From NCBI GenBank assembly GCA_021776175.1, contig JAJFGJ010000038.1:46140-110139 (forward strand): a stretch of DNA of 64,000 nucleotides. The letters run 5' to 3'. A program made the translations under genes and the position numbers. Every line of letters begins with the position of its first letter. The stretch's first letter is position 1. Origin of the DNA: Kiloniellaceae bacterium (GTDB lineage: Bacteria; Pseudomonadota; Alphaproteobacteria; Kiloniellales; J153). This document shows, piece after piece, positions 46,232 through 57,140 of this stretch. The notes beneath the pieces were generated by a model, which saw only the letters and a program-made list of their open reading frames with translations, was not told where the DNA came from and did no database searches.

Positions 46232-46259
46232 GTATTGTATAGCGGAAGATAAAGTAGAG

Positions 46260-46682
46260 CTAATTTTCATCCTGTGAGAGGCGGATGATAACATCGACGC
46301 GCGCGACCCTGGTTCCGGGCGGCGCGTCCGGCACGCCCTTCAAGCCAAGCCGGTCGCCAGGGATATCTTCCAAGCGGCCCGAAGCCTCGTGAAAAAAGTG
46401 GTGATGATCATCCACGTTGGTATCGAAATAGGATCGGCCGGGTTCGACCACGACCTCGCGCAACAAACCGGCGCCGGTAAAGCGGTGCAAGGCGTTATAG
46501 ACCGTCGCCAGGGACACCGGCACCCGCTCCATCGCCGCCTCGGCATGGAGCTGTTCCGCCGTCAGGTGACGATTGCCTTGGCAAAACAGTACTTTGGCCA
46601 GGGCCAAACGTTGGCGTGTCGGCCGCAGGCCCGCCGTTTTAAGGCGATCGATGAGCGCGGAATAAGGGCGATCTTGTGCCAT
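46260..46682 (-). CDS. irr: Fur family regulator, Irr type
   Basis: This 140-residue Fur-family regulator has the winged helix (TAGLRPTRQRLALAKVLF, VPVSLATVYNALHRFTGAGLL). The region DDHHHFFHE (91-99), with three histidines at 93-95, is typical of Irr, the iron/heme-responsive regulator of alphaproteobacteria. No Cys-Pro heme motif is seen at the N-terminus. It is divergent from fabA, the common irr-fabA arrangement. The rubrerythrin genes behind it carry a matching palindrome. Confidence 0.9.
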   Translation of the reverse strand: MAQDRPYSALIDRLKTAGLRPTRQRLALAKVLFCQGNRHLTAEQLHAEAAMERVPVSLATVYNALHRFTGAGLLREVVVEPGRSYFDTNVDDHHHFFHEASGRLEDIPGDRLGLKGVPDAPPGTRVARVDVIIRLSQDEN

Positions 46683-46966
46683 GGCTCATTATATGACAAG
46701 CGATAATCGGATTTGAAGCATAAAAACAGTCTATTGGTCATATTTCTAGAATTAATTTAACCACCTGTCTTGAGGGTCCGCGACGAGCGAACCTGCCCAT
46801 GGCGGGCCGGGCCGCCTGGTGCCTGGCCAAGGATCCGTATCCGGTTGCTCGCACGCCTGCACCTCGTGTTATAGTCGCCGCGATTTGAGCGCCGCGATAT
46901 CTGGCGTGCGCCATGTCTGGGCTATCCGGGCCACAGCCAGAAACGCATGCGCCAAGGGGGACATCC

Positions 46967-47497
46967 TTGCAGCCTAATAAAAACAGCTATACTTACGCGG
47001 AGCTTATCCAATGCGCGCAGGGAAAGCTATTCGGCACCGGCAACGCGCAGTTGCCGCTGCCGCCCATGCTGATGTTCGACCGGATCACGAAGATCACGGA
47101 CACCGGCGGGGCCTACGACAAGGGCGAGATTGTGGCCGAAATGGACGTGAAGCCCGACCTTTGGTTCTTTAAGTGCCATTTCGAGGGCGACCCCGTGATG
47201 CCGGGCTGTCTTGGTTTGGATGCCTTATGGCAGTTGGTCGGATTTTTTCTGGGCCGGCTCGGCGCGCCGGGCCGGGGCCGCGCCCTGGGCGTGGGAGAGG
47301 TCAAGCTGACAAGCCAAGTTCAACCCAGCGCCAAGCTGATCACTTACCATTTGAATTTGAAACGAGTCATCCAACGCAAGTTGGTCATGGGCGTCGCCGA
47401 CGGCACCTTGCATGTGGATGGCGAACTTGCCTACAAAGCCACCGGGCTCAAGGTCGGCCTGTTCGGCGCGCCGGGCCCGGTCCCGGATTCCGCCTGA
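46967..47497 (+). CDS. fabA: 3-hydroxydecanoyl-ACP dehydratase/isomerase
   Basis: This 176-residue FabA introduces the cis double bond in type II fatty acid synthesis. The active residues are His71 ([14 protein letters not shown]) and Asp85 of [17 protein letters not shown] is typical. The TTG start 46967 is preferred over ATG 46913 because it aligns with the E. coli start to the residue, gives a 176 rather than 194 residue product and has GGGGA upstream. It leads fabA-fabB-fabI and is divergent from irr. Confidence 0.95.
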   Translation: MQPNKNSYTYAELIQCAQGKLFGTGNAQLPLPPMLMFDRITKITDTGGAYDKGEIVAEMDVKPDLWFFKCHFEGDPVMPGCLGLDALWQLVGFFLGRLGAPGRGRALGVGEVKLTSQVQPSAKLITYHLNLKRVIQRKLVMGVADGTLHVDGELAYKATGLKVGLFGAPGPVPDSA

Positions 47498-47522
47498 TTT
47501 CGCGGCCAAGGAGTTACATAGC

Positions 47523-48743
47523 ATGCACCGCGTAGTCGTCACCGGGTTAGGTGTCGTCTCAAGCATCGGAAACGACAAGCAGGAAGTGCTCGAGTCGCTA
47601 AAAGCCGGGCGTTCCGGCATACGTTTCAGCGAGACCTATGCCGAGATGGGCTTCCGCAGCCACATCCACGGCGATATCCAAATAGACCTCGACAGTTTGG
47701 TCGACCGCAAGATCCGCCGCTTCATGGGAGACGGTGCCGCCTACAATTATGTCGCCATGAAAGAAGCCATCGCCGATGCCGGCTTGGAGGACGGCGACGT
47801 CTCGAACGTGCGCAGCGGCCTCATCATGGGGTCCGGCGGACCTTCTACATCCAATCAGGTCGCGGCGGCCGATATCGCGCGCGAGAAAAGCCCCAAACGT
47901 GTCGGCCCCTATATGGTGCCGCGCTGCATGTCGAGCACCAACTCGGCCAACCTTGCGACCGCCTTCGAGATCAAGGGACTTAGCTTTTCAATCAGCTCCG
48001 CCTGCTCGACCAGCGCCCATTGCATCGGCACCGGCTACGAGCAGATCCAGATGGGCAAGCAGGACATCGTCTTCGCCGGCGGCGGCGAAGAGGTTCATTG
48101 GAGCCTTTCGGTCCTGTTCGACGCCATGGGCGCCTTGTCTAGCAAATACAACGACCGGCCGCAGCAAGCCTCGCGCCCCTTCGATCTCAAGCGGGACGGT
48201 TTCGTCATTTCCGGGGGCGCCGGGGTCGTGGTCCTTGAGGAGCTGAATCACGCTCGCGCGCGCGGCGCGACAATTTATGCCGAGTTAGTGGGATATGGCG
48301 CGACATCGGACGGTGTCGATATGGTCGCCCCCTCGGGCGAGGGCGCGGTGCGCTGCATGCGCCAGGCGATATCAGGGCTAGGCAACACCAAAATCGATTA
48401 CATAAACGCGCACGGCACTTCTACTCCGGTAGGCGATATGGTCGAATTGCGGTCCGTTCGCGAAGTCTTCGGCGCGGATTTTCCGCCGCTCAGTTCCACC
48501 AAGTCCTTGACCGGACATGCCCAGGGCGCGGCGGGGGTACAGGAGGCAATCTATTCGCTGCTCATGCTCGAGCACGGATTCCTGGCAGCCTCCGCCAATA
48601 TCGAGGAGCTCGATCCAGAGGCCGGCGATGCACCCATCTTGCGCGAACGCGTCGACAATGCGTCCCTTAATTGCGTCTTGTCCAACAGCTTCGGTTTTGG
48701 CGGCACCAACGCTTCACTCGCCTTTAAGCGTTATGAAGCTTAG
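47523..48743 (+). CDS. fabB: 3-oxoacyl-ACP synthase I
   Basis: This 406-residue condensing enzyme has the catalytic Cys161 in [12 protein letters not shown], and two histidines in [12 protein letters not shown] and [14 protein letters not shown]. It extends unsaturated intermediates made by FabA; paired fabA-fabB implies the anaerobic unsaturated fatty acid route. AAGGAG precedes the ATG. The next gene, fabI, starts 31 bases later. Confidence 0.96.
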   Translation: MHRVVVTGLGVVSSIGNDKQEVLESLKAGRSGIRFSETYAEMGFRSHIHGDIQIDLDSLVDRKIRRFMGDGAAYNYVAMKEAIADAGLEDGDVSNVRSGLIMGSGGPSTSNQVAAADIAREKSPKRVGPYMVPRCMSSTNSANLATAFEIKGLSFSISSACSTSAHCIGTGYEQIQMGKQDIVFAGGGEEVHWSLSVLFDAMGALSSKYNDRPQQASRPFDLKRDGFVISGGAGVVVLEELNHARARGATIYAELVGYGATSDGVDMVAPSGEGAVRCMRQAISGLGNTKIDYINAHGTSTPVGDMVELRSVREVFGADFPPLSSTKSLTGHAQGAAGVQEAIYSLLMLEHGFLAASANIEELDPEAGDAPILRERVDNASLNCVLSNSFGFGGTNASLAFKRYEA

Positions 48744-48774
48744 AGCGGTGACCCAGGACAAGGCAGGAGACGGC

Positions 48775-49596
48775 ATGCGGCACGGCACGGAATCCGGCAA
48801 GTTGATGGCCGGCAAGCGCGGCCTCGTCATGGGGGTCGCCAACGATCGCTCGATCGCTTGGGGTATCGCCGAGAGACTGCATCGCCAAGGCGCGGAACTG
48901 GCCTTTACCTATCAGGGCGATACCTTCGAGCGGCGCGTGCGGCCCCTGGCGCAATCCCTTGGCTCCGATTTGGTTCTGCCCTGCGACGTTTCGCGCGATT
49001 CGGATATAGAGTCGGTCATGGCCACCCTTGGAGAGGCCTGGGGCGGCCTGGACTTCCTGGTTCACGCGGTCGCTTATTCGGACAAGGACGAACTCAAGGG
49101 CCAATACCTGAATACGACCCGCGGCAACTTCTCGAATACCCTGCTTGTCTCTTGTTATTCCTTCACCGCGCTGGCGCGCCGCGCGAGCACGCTCATGACC
49201 GATGGCGGCAGTATGATCACGCTGACTTATCTGGGCGCGGAGCGGGTCACGCCGAATTACAACGTGATGGGAGTCGCCAAGGCGGCCTTGGAAACCAGCG
49301 TGCGCTACCTGGCCGCCGACCTGGGCAGCGAAGGTATCCGGGTTAACTCGATTTCAGCGGGCCCCATGCGCACGCTAGCCGGTTCCGCTATCGCCGATGC
49401 TCGCTTTGTCTATCGCTGGAACGGAACCCATGCGCCGCTCGGGCGCAACGTGACCCTGGAAGAGGTCGGCTCGGCCGGGCTCTATCTGCTGTCGGATTTG
49501 TCCGCCGGCGTGACCGGCGAGACGCTCTATGTCGATGGCGGATACAACACCATTGGCATCCCCTCGCCGCGCCGTGTGAACGCCCGCGAAAACTGA
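48775..49596 (+). CDS. fabI: Enoyl-ACP reductase
   Basis: This 273-residue enoyl-ACP reductase of the SDR superfamily completes the elongation cycle. Visible are GLVMGVANDRSIAWGIAE (nucleotide loop), HAVAYSDKDELKG, YLGAERV and NYNVMGVAKAALE with the Tyr-x6-Lys pair, then VNSISAGPMRTLAGS. ATG 48775 follows AGGAG; alternative upstream ATGs lie too close to the fabB end. It is the last gene of the fabA-fabB-fabI series. Confidence 0.95.
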   Translation: MRHGTESGKLMAGKRGLVMGVANDRSIAWGIAERLHRQGAELAFTYQGDTFERRVRPLAQSLGSDLVLPCDVSRDSDIESVMATLGEAWGGLDFLVHAVAYSDKDELKGQYLNTTRGNFSNTLLVSCYSFTALARRASTLMTDGGSMITLTYLGAERVTPNYNVMGVAKAALETSVRYLAADLGSEGIRVNSISAGPMRTLAGSAIADARFVYRWNGTHAPLGRNVTLEEVGSAGLYLLSDLSAGVTGETLYVDGGYNTIGIPSPRRVNAREN

Positions 49597-49601
49597 ACCG
49601 G

Positions 49602-50336
49602 TCAGTCAAGCGCGGCGGCGATCTTCCCCGGCGCATCGGTGATGATGCAATCCACCCCACGGGCCAACAACAGGCGTGCACGCTTGGGGTCGTTGACCGT
49701 GAATACGGCTGAGCCATAACCGGCCTGTTTTATTTCCTGGGCCACACGCGCGGAGAGCCAGCGCCCGCCAACATGGATCGTGCTGCATTCCAACTTCTTG
49801 GCGGTTTGGCGCCAGTCCCTAGCCGGGCGGCGCATGAGAAAGGCGCGCGGCACTTGCGGGGCAATGCGCTGGGCGGCAGCTAGGCCTTCCTTATAAAAAC
49901 TGCAGATCAAGGCCGGCGCGCGCTCCAGCGGCCAGCATCTGGCCATGACTTCCGCCACCGCGCGCCCCGTTGCCGCGGCCTTGCCCTTGCTCGGCTTGAT
50001 CTCAACGTTGGGGGAGATTCCCGATGACAACAAGAATGACAGAGCGTCCTCTAGGGTTGGGATGGGTTCCCCGGCAAACTTAGGCGCGAACCAAGCGCCG
50101 GCTTCAAGCTTGCGTAACGATGCCAGCGGCGTATCCGCCATCAAGGCATCGCGGCCCGTGGTGCGCTTCAAGCTATCGTCATGAAACAGAACCGGCACGC
50201 CATCGCCGCTTAACATGACGTCGAATTCCACCCATCGCGCGCCTTGCTCAGCCGCCGTCCGCAGGCTGACCAAGGTATTTTCCGGGGCATCTCCCGCGGC
50301 CCCGCGGTGGCCCATGACGCGTGGCAATTGGAACAT
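49602..50336 (-). CDS. Glycerophosphodiester phosphodiesterase
   Basis: This 244-residue GDPD has the TIM-barrel catalytic start MGHRGAAGDAPENT, the metal ligands in EFDVMLSGDGVPVLFHDD, and TPLASLRKLEAGAWFAP, with IKQAGYGSAVFTVND and VDCIITDAP at the end. It is a UgpQ-like cytoplasmic enzyme without signal peptide. It hydrolyses glycerophosphodiesters to glycerol-3-phosphate. It is convergent with fabI, six bases apart. Confidence 0.93.
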   Translation of the reverse strand: MFQLPRVMGHRGAAGDAPENTLVSLRTAAEQGARWVEFDVMLSGDGVPVLFHDDSLKRTTGRDALMADTPLASLRKLEAGAWFAPKFAGEPIPTLEDALSFLLSSGISPNVEIKPSKGKAAATGRAVAEVMARCWPLERAPALICSFYKEGLAAAQRIAPQVPRAFLMRRPARDWRQTAKKLECSTIHVGGRWLSARVAQEIKQAGYGSAVFTVNDPKRARLLLARGVDCIITDAPGKIAAALD

Positions 50337-50385
50337 GCCCGGCCTCGCTTCTCGTGATGTGTCCGCGGTGCCGCGAACAATAAAA

Positions 50386-50414
50386 TGGGCGGACGCGATA
50401 AACGCATCCGCCCA
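50386..50414 (-). terminator. Rho-independent terminator of pnp
   Basis: TGGGCGGA and TCCGCCCA arms extend through CGCG/CGCA with one mismatch across a five-base loop. On the minus strand TTTTATTG follows. It is placed 30 bases past the pnp stop and before the GDPD gene. Confidence 0.8.
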
Positions 50415-50443
50415 AAACTAAGTCCTATTCAGTGCGAGTTCCC

Positions 50444-52564
50444 TTAGCTGGCTTTTGCGGCAGCTTCCAAGTCCTCGCCAGTCTCCTGGTTGACCCGCTT
50501 CATGGACAGCTTGACCTTACCGCGGTCGTCCAGCCCGATAACCTTGACGTGAACCATATCGCCTTCCTTGACCACGTCGCTGGTTTGGCCAACCCGCTCG
50601 GGCGCCAGTTCGCTGATGTGGACCAGACCGTCGCGCGGCCCGAGGAAATTCACGAAGGCGCCGAAGTCCATGATCTTCACGACCTTGCCCTTGTAGACCA
50701 CGCCAACCTCGGGCTCGGCCACGATCAAGCGGATCCAATCGATCGCCGCCTGACCTTGGTTTTGATCGACCGCCGCCACCTTGATCGTGCCGTCGTCCTC
50801 GATATCGATCTTGGCGCCCGTGGTCTCGCAAATCTCGCGGATCACCTTGCCGCCGGTGCCGATCACTTCGCGGATTTTATCCTTGGCGATCTTGATGATC
50901 GTGATGCGCGGCGCGGTATCGGAGACTTCTTCACGCGCGCCCGTAAGGGCCTTGGACATCTCGCCCAGGATATGCAAGCGGCCTTCGCGCGCCTGTTTCA
51001 GGGCGATCGCCATGATCTCTTGAGTGATCGAGGTGATCTTGATGTCCATTTGGAGCGAGGTGATTCCGGCCTCGGAGCCCGCGACCTTGAAGTCCATGTC
51101 GCCCAAATGATCCTCGTCGCCCAGAATGTCCGACAGGACGGCGAAGTCGTCGCCTTCCTTGATCAGGCCCATGGCGATGCCGGCGACCGGCCCCTTGAGC
51201 GGCACGCCGGCGTCCATGAGCGCCAGGGAAGACCCGCACACCGTGGCCATGGAAGACGAACCGTTGGATTCGGTTATCTCGGAAACAATGCGCAGGGTAT
51301 AAGGGAAGTCTTCCTTAGTCGGCAGAAGCGGCCGCAAGGCGCGCCAAGCCAACTTGCCGTGGCCGATCTCGCGCCGGCCCGGCGAGCGCAGGAAGCTGGC
51401 CTCGCCGACGGAATACGGTGGGAAATTGTAATGCAGCATGAAGTGCTCGCGGTATTCGCCATCCAGCGCGTCGACGATCTGCTCGTCCTGCCCGGTGCCC
51501 AGGGTGGTGGTAACCAGGGCCTGGGTCTCGCCGCGCGTGAACAGCGCCGATCCGTGGGTGAGCGGCAAAACGCCGACCTGACTGTCGATCCGCCGGACAT
51601 CCGAGGTCGTGCGGCCGTCGATGCGCTTACCGGTCTTGAGGATATTACCGCGCACGATATCGCTCTCCAGCGATTTCAGCACCCCCGGCGCGACCGCCAG
51701 CTCGGCTTCGTTCTCGGCCAGGGAACTCAGGCCGGCTTCCTTCGCTGCGGCGACCTTTTCCTGCCGGAGCATTTTTTCCGGCTCCTGGTAGGCCACGGCC
51801 AGTTGCGTCCCGATCTGGCCGCTCAATTTTTCGCGTACAATGGCGACCTCTGGGGCCGGCTCGGGCACGGCCCAGGGCGCCTTAGCGGCACTTTCGGCCA
51901 AGTCCACAATCGCGTCGATCACGGGCCTCATGCCCTCGTGACCGAAAGCGACCGCGCCTAGCATGACCTCCTCGCTCAACTCCTTGGCTTCGGATTCGAC
52001 CATCAGGACGCCGTCGCGCGTCCCGGCCAACATCAGTTCGAGCTCGGATTCCGCCAAATCTTCCGCGGTCGGGTTCAAGAGGTAGGCGCCGTCCTTGTAA
52101 CCGATCCGGCAGCCGCCGATGGGGCCCAGAAACGGCAGGCCCGAAATGGTGAGCGCGGCCGAGGCCCCGACCATGGCCACGACATCGGGGTCGTTTTCCA
52201 GATCGTGGCTGAGAACCGTGCAGATCACCTGGGTCTCGTTGCGATAGCCCTTGGCGAACAGGGGCCGGATCGGGCGATCGATGAGGCGCGAGGTCAGAGT
52301 CTCCTTCTCGCTCGGCCGGCCTTCGCGCTTGAAGAAACCACCGGGGATCTTGCCGGCGGCGAAGGTTTTTTCCTGATAGTTGACGGTCAGGGGAAAGAAA
52401 TCGATCCCCTTCTTGGGCTGCCTTTGCCCAACCGCCGTGCATAGCACCACGGTCGCGCCATAGGTCACCAGCACCGCGCCATCGGCCTGGCGGGCAATGC
52501 GCCCGGTCTCGAAGGTAAGCTTGCGCCCACCCCAATCCAATTCTTTCTTAATCACGTCGAACAT
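50444..52564 (-). CDS. pnp: Polyribonucleotide nucleotidyltransferase (PNPase)
   Basis: This 706-residue phosphorolytic exoribonuclease has two RNase-PH domains ([30 protein letters not shown]; then [18 protein letters not shown] and [16 protein letters not shown]). A KH domain (about 555-615, [21 protein letters not shown]) and an S1 domain ([28 protein letters not shown]) follow. It degrades RNA as part of the degradosome. ATG 52564 begins the canonical [17 protein letters not shown] hairpin in the leader before it may mediate autoregulation. Confidence 0.98.
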   Translation of the reverse strand: MFDVIKKELDWGGRKLTFETGRIARQADGAVLVTYGATVVLCTAVGQRQPKKGIDFFPLTVNYQEKTFAAGKIPGGFFKREGRPSEKETLTSRLIDRPIRPLFAKGYRNETQVICTVLSHDLENDPDVVAMVGASAALTISGLPFLGPIGGCRIGYKDGAYLLNPTAEDLAESELELMLAGTRDGVLMVESEAKELSEEVMLGAVAFGHEGMRPVIDAIVDLAESAAKAPWAVPEPAPEVAIVREKLSGQIGTQLAVAYQEPEKMLRQEKVAAAKEAGLSSLAENEAELAVAPGVLKSLESDIVRGNILKTGKRIDGRTTSDVRRIDSQVGVLPLTHGSALFTRGETQALVTTTLGTGQDEQIVDALDGEYREHFMLHYNFPPYSVGEASFLRSPGRREIGHGKLAWRALRPLLPTKEDFPYTLRIVSEITESNGSSSMATVCGSSLALMDAGVPLKGPVAGIAMGLIKEGDDFAVLSDILGDEDHLGDMDFKVAGSEAGITSLQMDIKITSITQEIMAIALKQAREGRLHILGEMSKALTGAREEVSDTAPRITIIKIAKDKIREVIGTGGKVIREICETTGAKIDIEDDGTIKVAAVDQNQGQAAIDWIRLIVAEPEVGVVYKGKVVKIMDFGAFVNFLGPRDGLVHISELAPERVGQTSDVVKEGDMVHVKVIGLDDRGKVKLSMKRVNQETGEDLEAAAKAS

Positions 52565-52756
52565 TATCCGTTCGTCCTTCCAACTAATGGCCGGCATGCA
52601 GGGACCGGACCCGCGTAAAAAGCGCCGCGGCGGATGCCGTGCATCCCGCCACGCCCCTTACGACGGCCCGGCCTATCCTCGATACCGCCCCGGCCAGTCG
52701 GCGATATCGTATTCCTTGAGGTTATCTTGACTTGGCCCACGCAGCACACGCCACGC

Positions 52757-52802
52757 GCCCGGTGCTTTTCAGCATCGGGACATGCGGACGCGAGCACCGG
52801 GC
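52757..52802 (-). other. Hairpin in the rpsO-pnp intergenic leader
   Basis: GCCCGGTGCT (52757-52766) pairs with AGCACCGGGC (52793-52802), a ten-base stem, with a 26-base loop. It lies between the rpsO stop and the pnp start on the minus strand with no T run following. In E. coli a stem-loop at the matching place is cut by RNase III and mediates PNPase autocontrol; the same role here is inference. The rest of 52565-52756 shows no gene. Confidence 0.6.
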
Positions 52803-52812
52803 TCAAGCCTCC

Positions 52813-53082
52813 TCAGCGACGCAGGCCCAGGCGTTGAATTAGCCCAGAATAGCGGGAGTTATCCTTGCCCTTGACATAGTCAAGCAAGCGGCGCCGCTGT
52901 CCAACCATGACCAGCAGGCCACGGCGGGAATGGAAATCCTTTTTGTGTGTTTGCAGGTGTTCGGTGAGGTTCTTGATCCGCTCGGTGAGGACCGCGACCT
53001 GGACTTCCGGCGACCCGGTATCGCCCTCATGAAGCGCGTACTCAGTCATGAGCGCGCCTTTGCGTTCGGCTGTTATCGACAT
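52813..53082 (-). CDS. rpsO: 30S ribosomal protein S15
   Basis: This 89-residue S15 carries the canonical [42 protein letters not shown] and the C-terminal [15 protein letters not shown]. It binds 16S rRNA in the platform early in assembly. ATG 53082 follows GGAGT and matches the family start. It lies between truB and pnp, the usual order. Confidence 0.97.
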   Translation of the reverse strand: MSITAERKGALMTEYALHEGDTGSPEVQVAVLTERIKNLTEHLQTHKKDFHSRRGLLVMVGQRRRLLDYVKGKDNSRYSGLIQRLGLRR

Positions 53083-53104
53083 CGTGACTCCATCAACTAG
53101 AAGA

Positions 53105-54046
53105 TTAAACGTTAAGGACCCGTACCGGGTGAATATCGCCTGCATCGTATCGCGCCAAGGCCACGGGTTTACCCCCGGACGTGGCGAACACAATAACGCC
53201 ATTGGTGAAATCGCGTATGCGTTCCCGATTGGCGCGGGCCAGCATGGATACCGCTTGACCACATCGCAGACAATTCGCCTCGGTTTCCGTCAAGGCCAGT
53301 GCCGGGATGTCGTCCAGCGCGGCCTCGATCGGAAGCACGGCTCCCGAATCGGCGGCACTATGCCCGAGGGACTCCAACGACTCCAGGGAAATCGCATCGG
53401 CCTCGCCGAATGGCCCCACGGCGCACCGGCGCAGGGCCACCACGTGAGCGTAAGTGCCCAGGGCGCGGCCCAAATCTCGGGCCAGGGCCCTCATATAGGT
53501 GCCCTTTCCGCAGCTCGCCTGAAACGTCGCGAAATCGGGACCGGCATAGTCCGGCCCAGGATTATCCAACAATTCCAGGTTCGTAATCAGAACTTGGCGG
53601 GAATCGAGCACGAAATCCTCGGCCGCGCGTGCCCTGTCGTAGGCCCGCTTGCCGGCCACCTTGATGGCCGAGAATATGGGCGGCGTTTGCTCGATCCGGC
53701 CCACGAACCGGGGCAGAATGGCGCGCATCTCGGCTTCGCCGGGCCTTTTGGCCGAATGTTCGATGACCTCGCCCTCGGCGTCGTCCGTGGCCGTGGCCTC
53801 GCCCCAGCGCAAAGTGAAGCGATAGGTCTTAATCCCGTCCATAATATAGGGCACGGTCTTGGTCGCCTCGCCCATGGCAATGGGGAGCAAGCCGCTGGCC
53901 AAAGGATCCAGGGTTCCGCCATGGCCGATCTTGCGGGGCTGGAACGCCCGGCGGACCCGGCCCAGGACCTGGGTCGAGGTCAGGCCAAGCGGCTTGTCGA
54001 CAACGACCCAGCCGTTGATAGGGCGGCCCTTTTGCCTACGCGCCAC
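53105..54046 (-). CDS. truB: tRNA pseudouridine(55) synthase
   Basis: This 313-residue TruB makes pseudouridine 55 in the T-loop. The catalytic aspartate lies in [15 protein letters not shown], followed by the usual [17 protein letters not shown] and [18 protein letters not shown] 54046 is preferred because GGAG lies seven bases upstream and the product aligns with the E. coli start; ATG 54061 or 54091 would overlap rbfA more. It overlaps rbfA by 11 bases. Confidence 0.95.
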   Translation of the reverse strand: MARRQKGRPINGWVVVDKPLGLTSTQVLGRVRRAFQPRKIGHGGTLDPLASGLLPIAMGEATKTVPYIMDGIKTYRFTLRWGEATATDDAEGEVIEHSAKRPGEAEMRAILPRFVGRIEQTPPIFSAIKVAGKRAYDRARAAEDFVLDSRQVLITNLELLDNPGPDYAGPDFATFQASCGKGTYMRALARDLGRALGTYAHVVALRRCAVGPFGEADAISLESLESLGHSAADSGAVLPIEAALDDIPALALTETEANCLRCGQAVSMLARANRERIRDFTNGVIVFATSGGKPVALARYDAGDIHPVRVLNV

Positions 54047-54473
54047 TTTCGCTCTCCGCATCCCCGGATTCCGGCTGGCCGGTTTCTTCACCGCTCAGGT
54101 CCCGGCGCACGCTGGGGCGCGCCAAGATCTCGCCCACATGGCCCGCTTCGTCGAATGAGCGGTCGGCCTCGAAAACCAGCCGCGGCACGTGGCGGAGCGT
54201 CATCTCGCGCCCGACTTGGCCGCGCAGGAAACCGGCGGCGCGATTGAGCGCCCCGGCCGCGCCCTCCATCTCGCCACCGCCGAGGGGCACGACGAAGGCC
54301 GTGGCGTTTTTCAGATCGGGGCTGACACGGACCTCGGTCACGGTAAGATTAACCCCGGCCAAGGCCGGGTCGCGCAGTTCGCCGCGCGCCAGAACGGCCG
54401 CGATCACATGCCGCATTTCTTCGCCGACGCGCAGTTGGCGCTGGCTCGGCGGCCGGGAGGATCTTGATGTCAT
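54036..54473 (-). CDS. rbfA: Ribosome-binding factor A
   Basis: This 145-residue RbfA matures the 30S subunit. The N-terminal SQRQLRVGEEMRHVIAAVL and the KH-like core VTEVRVSPDLKNATAFVV, VGREMTLRHVPRLVFEAD, FDEAGHV are clear. The tail is acidic and glutamate/serine rich. It lies between infB and truB. The 54-bp gap to infB holds no gene. Confidence 0.95.
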   Translation of the reverse strand: MTSRSSRPPSQRQLRVGEEMRHVIAAVLARGELRDPALAGVNLTVTEVRVSPDLKNATAFVVPLGGGEMEGAAGALNRAAGFLRGQVGREMTLRHVPRLVFEADRSFDEAGHVGEILARPSVRRDLSGEETGQPESGDAESESGA

Positions 54474-54527
54474 ATCGTGAAGTTCACGGCCATGCGTCCG
54501 TAGCGCGACAGTTCCAGACTCGACGGC

Positions 54528-57140
54528 CTAGAGAACGCGCGCCACTTCCTCGATTTCATAGCACTCAATGCGGTCGCCGACCTTGATGTCGGCGTAGTTT
54601 TCAAAAGCCATGCCGCACTCGTAGCCGTCCTTGACCTCACGCACCTCATCCTTGAAGCGGCGCAGGGTCTTTAGAGTCCCATCGTGGATCACCACATCAT
54701 CGCGCAGCAAGCGGACCTTGGCCCCGCGTTTGACCAAGCCCTCGGTAACCATGCAGCCCCCAACCTTGCCCACCTTCGTGATGTCGAAGATTTGCCGGAT
54801 TTCAGCATAGCCAAGGAAGTTTTCACGCTGCGTCGGTGTCAACATGCCGGACAAGACCGCTTTCATATCGTCAACGACGTTGTAGATGATCGAATAGTAT
54901 TTGATTTCGACGGCGTCCCGCTTGGCCAGTTCGCGGGCCTGAGGATTAGCGCGCACATTGAAGCCGATCACGGTGGCCCCGCTCGCGCGTGCGAGCGTGA
55001 TGTCGGACTCATTAACGCCGCCCACCCCCGCGTGCAGGATCTGAATCTTGACCTCGTCCGTTCCCATTTTTTGCAGGCTATTCACGATAGCTTCCAGGGA
55101 TCCCTGCACATCGGACTTGATAACCACGGGAAGCTGGGAAGCTTCGCCCTCCTGAATCCGGGCCATCATTTGTTCCAGCGATCCGCGCCCGCTGGCCGCT
55201 ATTTCAAGATCGCGTTTGGAGCTCTCGCGGAAATCCGCGATTTCCCTGGCGCGCGCGTCGCTTTCGACCACGCTCAAGGAATCGCCGGCCAGCGGCACAC
55301 CGTTTAGGCCCAAAACCTCTACCGGGACCGATGGGCCCGCCGAGTCGGTCATTTCGCCCCGGTCATCGACCAGGGCCCGCACCCGGCCCCACTGACTGCC
55401 AGCCACGAGGATATCGCCGACCCGCAAGGTGCCGCGCTGAACCAGCACGGTGGCGACCGGTCCCCGGCCACGCTCCAGCTTGGCCTCGATGATCGCGCCC
55501 TCGCCGGGACGGTTCGGGTTGGCGGCCAATTCGAGAACTTCCGCCTGAAGCAGGATCGCTTCCTCGAGTTTGTTGAGGTTGGTGCGCTCCTTGGCCGAAA
55601 CTTCGACGGTAAGAATATCGCCGCCCATTTCCTCGACCACCAGCTCGTGCTGCAACAGCGCGTTCCTGACCCGATCCGGATCGGCGTCGGGGCGGTCCAT
55701 TTTGTTGATCGCGACGATGATCGGAACCTTGGCCAGCTTGGCGTGATTAATCGCCTCGACCGTTTGCTCCATGATGCCGTCGTCCGCCGCCACGACCAGG
55801 ACCACGATGTCGGTAACCGTGGCGCCGCGCAGGCGCATTTCGGTAAAGGCCGCATGGCCGGGCGTATCGATGAAGGTGATTTTCTGCCCGGAGCTGAGAT
55901 TGACCTGATAAGCACCGATATGCTGGGTGATGCCGCCAGCCTCGTGCGCGGCCACGTCGGTTTGGCGCAAAGCATCGAGCAGCGAGGTCTTACCGTGATC
56001 GACGTGGCCCATGATAGTGACCACGGGCGCGCGCGGTTGCTGGTTCGTATCGTCGTCAGGCACGCCGCTGAGGCCGATTTCAACGTCGGCGGCGGCAACC
56101 CGCTTGTGCTTATGGCCGAACTCCGTGACCACCAATTCTGCCGTATCGGCGTCGATGGTCTCGTTGATGGTCGCCATCACACCCATTTTCATGAGCGTCT
56201 TGACCACCTCCGCACCGCGTTCCGCCATGCGGTTGGCCAATTCCTGCACCGTGATCGTTTCAGGAATCGTGACTTCGCGAATCACGCGCTGCGGCGGTTG
56301 GTGCGCGTGGCGGGTCGGTGCCGCGGTGCGCATTTTCTCGCGCTGCCGCCGTACCGAAGCCAGGGATCGCTGACGGCCATCGCCACCTTCCAGCGCCTGC
56401 GAGATCGTCAACTTTCCGTGCCGCCGGCGTGGCTCATTAGCGGCGCGGCGCGTCGGCGCCGGCACCTTGGCACCTGGCACCGACTTGCGCTTGGACCTGG
56501 CGTCGGATTCGCTGTCGGAGGGTTTCGTTTCCCGGCGCGGCGGCGAGGCCCCGGCCTCGCGTTTCTGCGCCGGCGCCTCGGCGCCAGCCCCAGGGATCGC
56601 TTGCGGCCCATCCAAACCGGCGGCCGGCGCGGTTTTCCCTTCCGCTTCGGCCAGCTTTCGAGCCGCCTCTTCCTCCGCCGCGAGACGGGCCTCTTGCTCC
56701 GCCCGGCGCTTTGCCTCTTCTTCGGCGATCACCGCCGCCTTGGCATCGGCGATGCGCCGCTCTTCCTCTTCATGGCGCGAGAGTTCAAGAGCCTGAGCCC
56801 GCGTCGCGCGCTCACCCGCCGTCAGCTTCCGTGTTTCAGACGTTGGCGCCTCGGGTTCCACCGGCGGCGGGGGCGTGCTGAGCGCCCGTTCGGCCGCCTC
56901 GCGCGCCGCTGTAATCTCCGTCATGCGGCCGCCGGCGCCGGGCGCGAAGGTGCGCGAGCGCTTCACCTCCACCGTGACCGCCTTGGAACGACCATGGCTG
57001 AAGCTTTGGCGAACCTGTCCGGATTCGACCGTTTTCTTAAGCTCGAGCGTGCCCGGTCGGGACAGTTTCAGCGGTTTTCTCTGTTCTTTTTCGTTGCTTG
57101 TCGTCATATCCAAATCGGAACCGGTGGTTTCTGTGGTCAT
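54528..57140 (-). CDS. infB: Translation initiation factor IF-2
   Basis: This 870-residue IF-2 delivers initiator tRNA to the 30S subunit. A long charged, repeat-rich N-terminal region is followed by an IF2-N helix, the G-domain ([14 protein letters not shown] near residue 377, [19 protein letters not shown]), and C-terminal domains ending [23 protein letters not shown] 57140 overlaps the ylxR-like stop by ATGA. An ATG 11 codons later is an alternative start. Confidence 0.97.
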   Translation of the reverse strand: MTTETTGSDLDMTTSNEKEQRKPLKLSRPGTLELKKTVESGQVRQSFSHGRSKAVTVEVKRSRTFAPGAGGRMTEITAAREAAERALSTPPPPVEPEAPTSETRKLTAGERATRAQALELSRHEEEERRIADAKAAVIAEEEAKRRAEQEARLAAEEEAARKLAEAEGKTAPAAGLDGPQAIPGAGAEAPAQKREAGASPPRRETKPSDSESDARSKRKSVPGAKVPAPTRRAANEPRRRHGKLTISQALEGGDGRQRSLASVRRQREKMRTAAPTRHAHQPPQRVIREVTIPETITVQELANRMAERGAEVVKTLMKMGVMATINETIDADTAELVVTEFGHKHKRVAAADVEIGLSGVPDDDTNQQPRAPVVTIMGHVDHGKTSLLDALRQTDVAAHEAGGITQHIGAYQVNLSSGQKITFIDTPGHAAFTEMRLRGATVTDIVVLVVAADDGIMEQTVEAINHAKLAKVPIIVAINKMDRPDADPDRVRNALLQHELVVEEMGGDILTVEVSAKERTNLNKLEEAILLQAEVLELAANPNRPGEGAIIEAKLERGRGPVATVLVQRGTLRVGDILVAGSQWGRVRALVDDRGEMTDSAGPSVPVEVLGLNGVPLAGDSLSVVESDARAREIADFRESSKRDLEIAASGRGSLEQMMARIQEGEASQLPVVIKSDVQGSLEAIVNSLQKMGTDEVKIQILHAGVGGVNESDITLARASGATVIGFNVRANPQARELAKRDAVEIKYYSIIYNVVDDMKAVLSGMLTPTQRENFLGYAEIRQIFDITKVGKVGGCMVTEGLVKRGAKVRLLRDDVVIHDGTLKTLRRFKDEVREVKDGYECGMAFENYADIKVGDRIECYEIEEVARVL

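Noticed and set aside
50432..51961. 509-codon plus-strand frame opposite pnp
   Set aside because: Antisense of PNPase with no family features.
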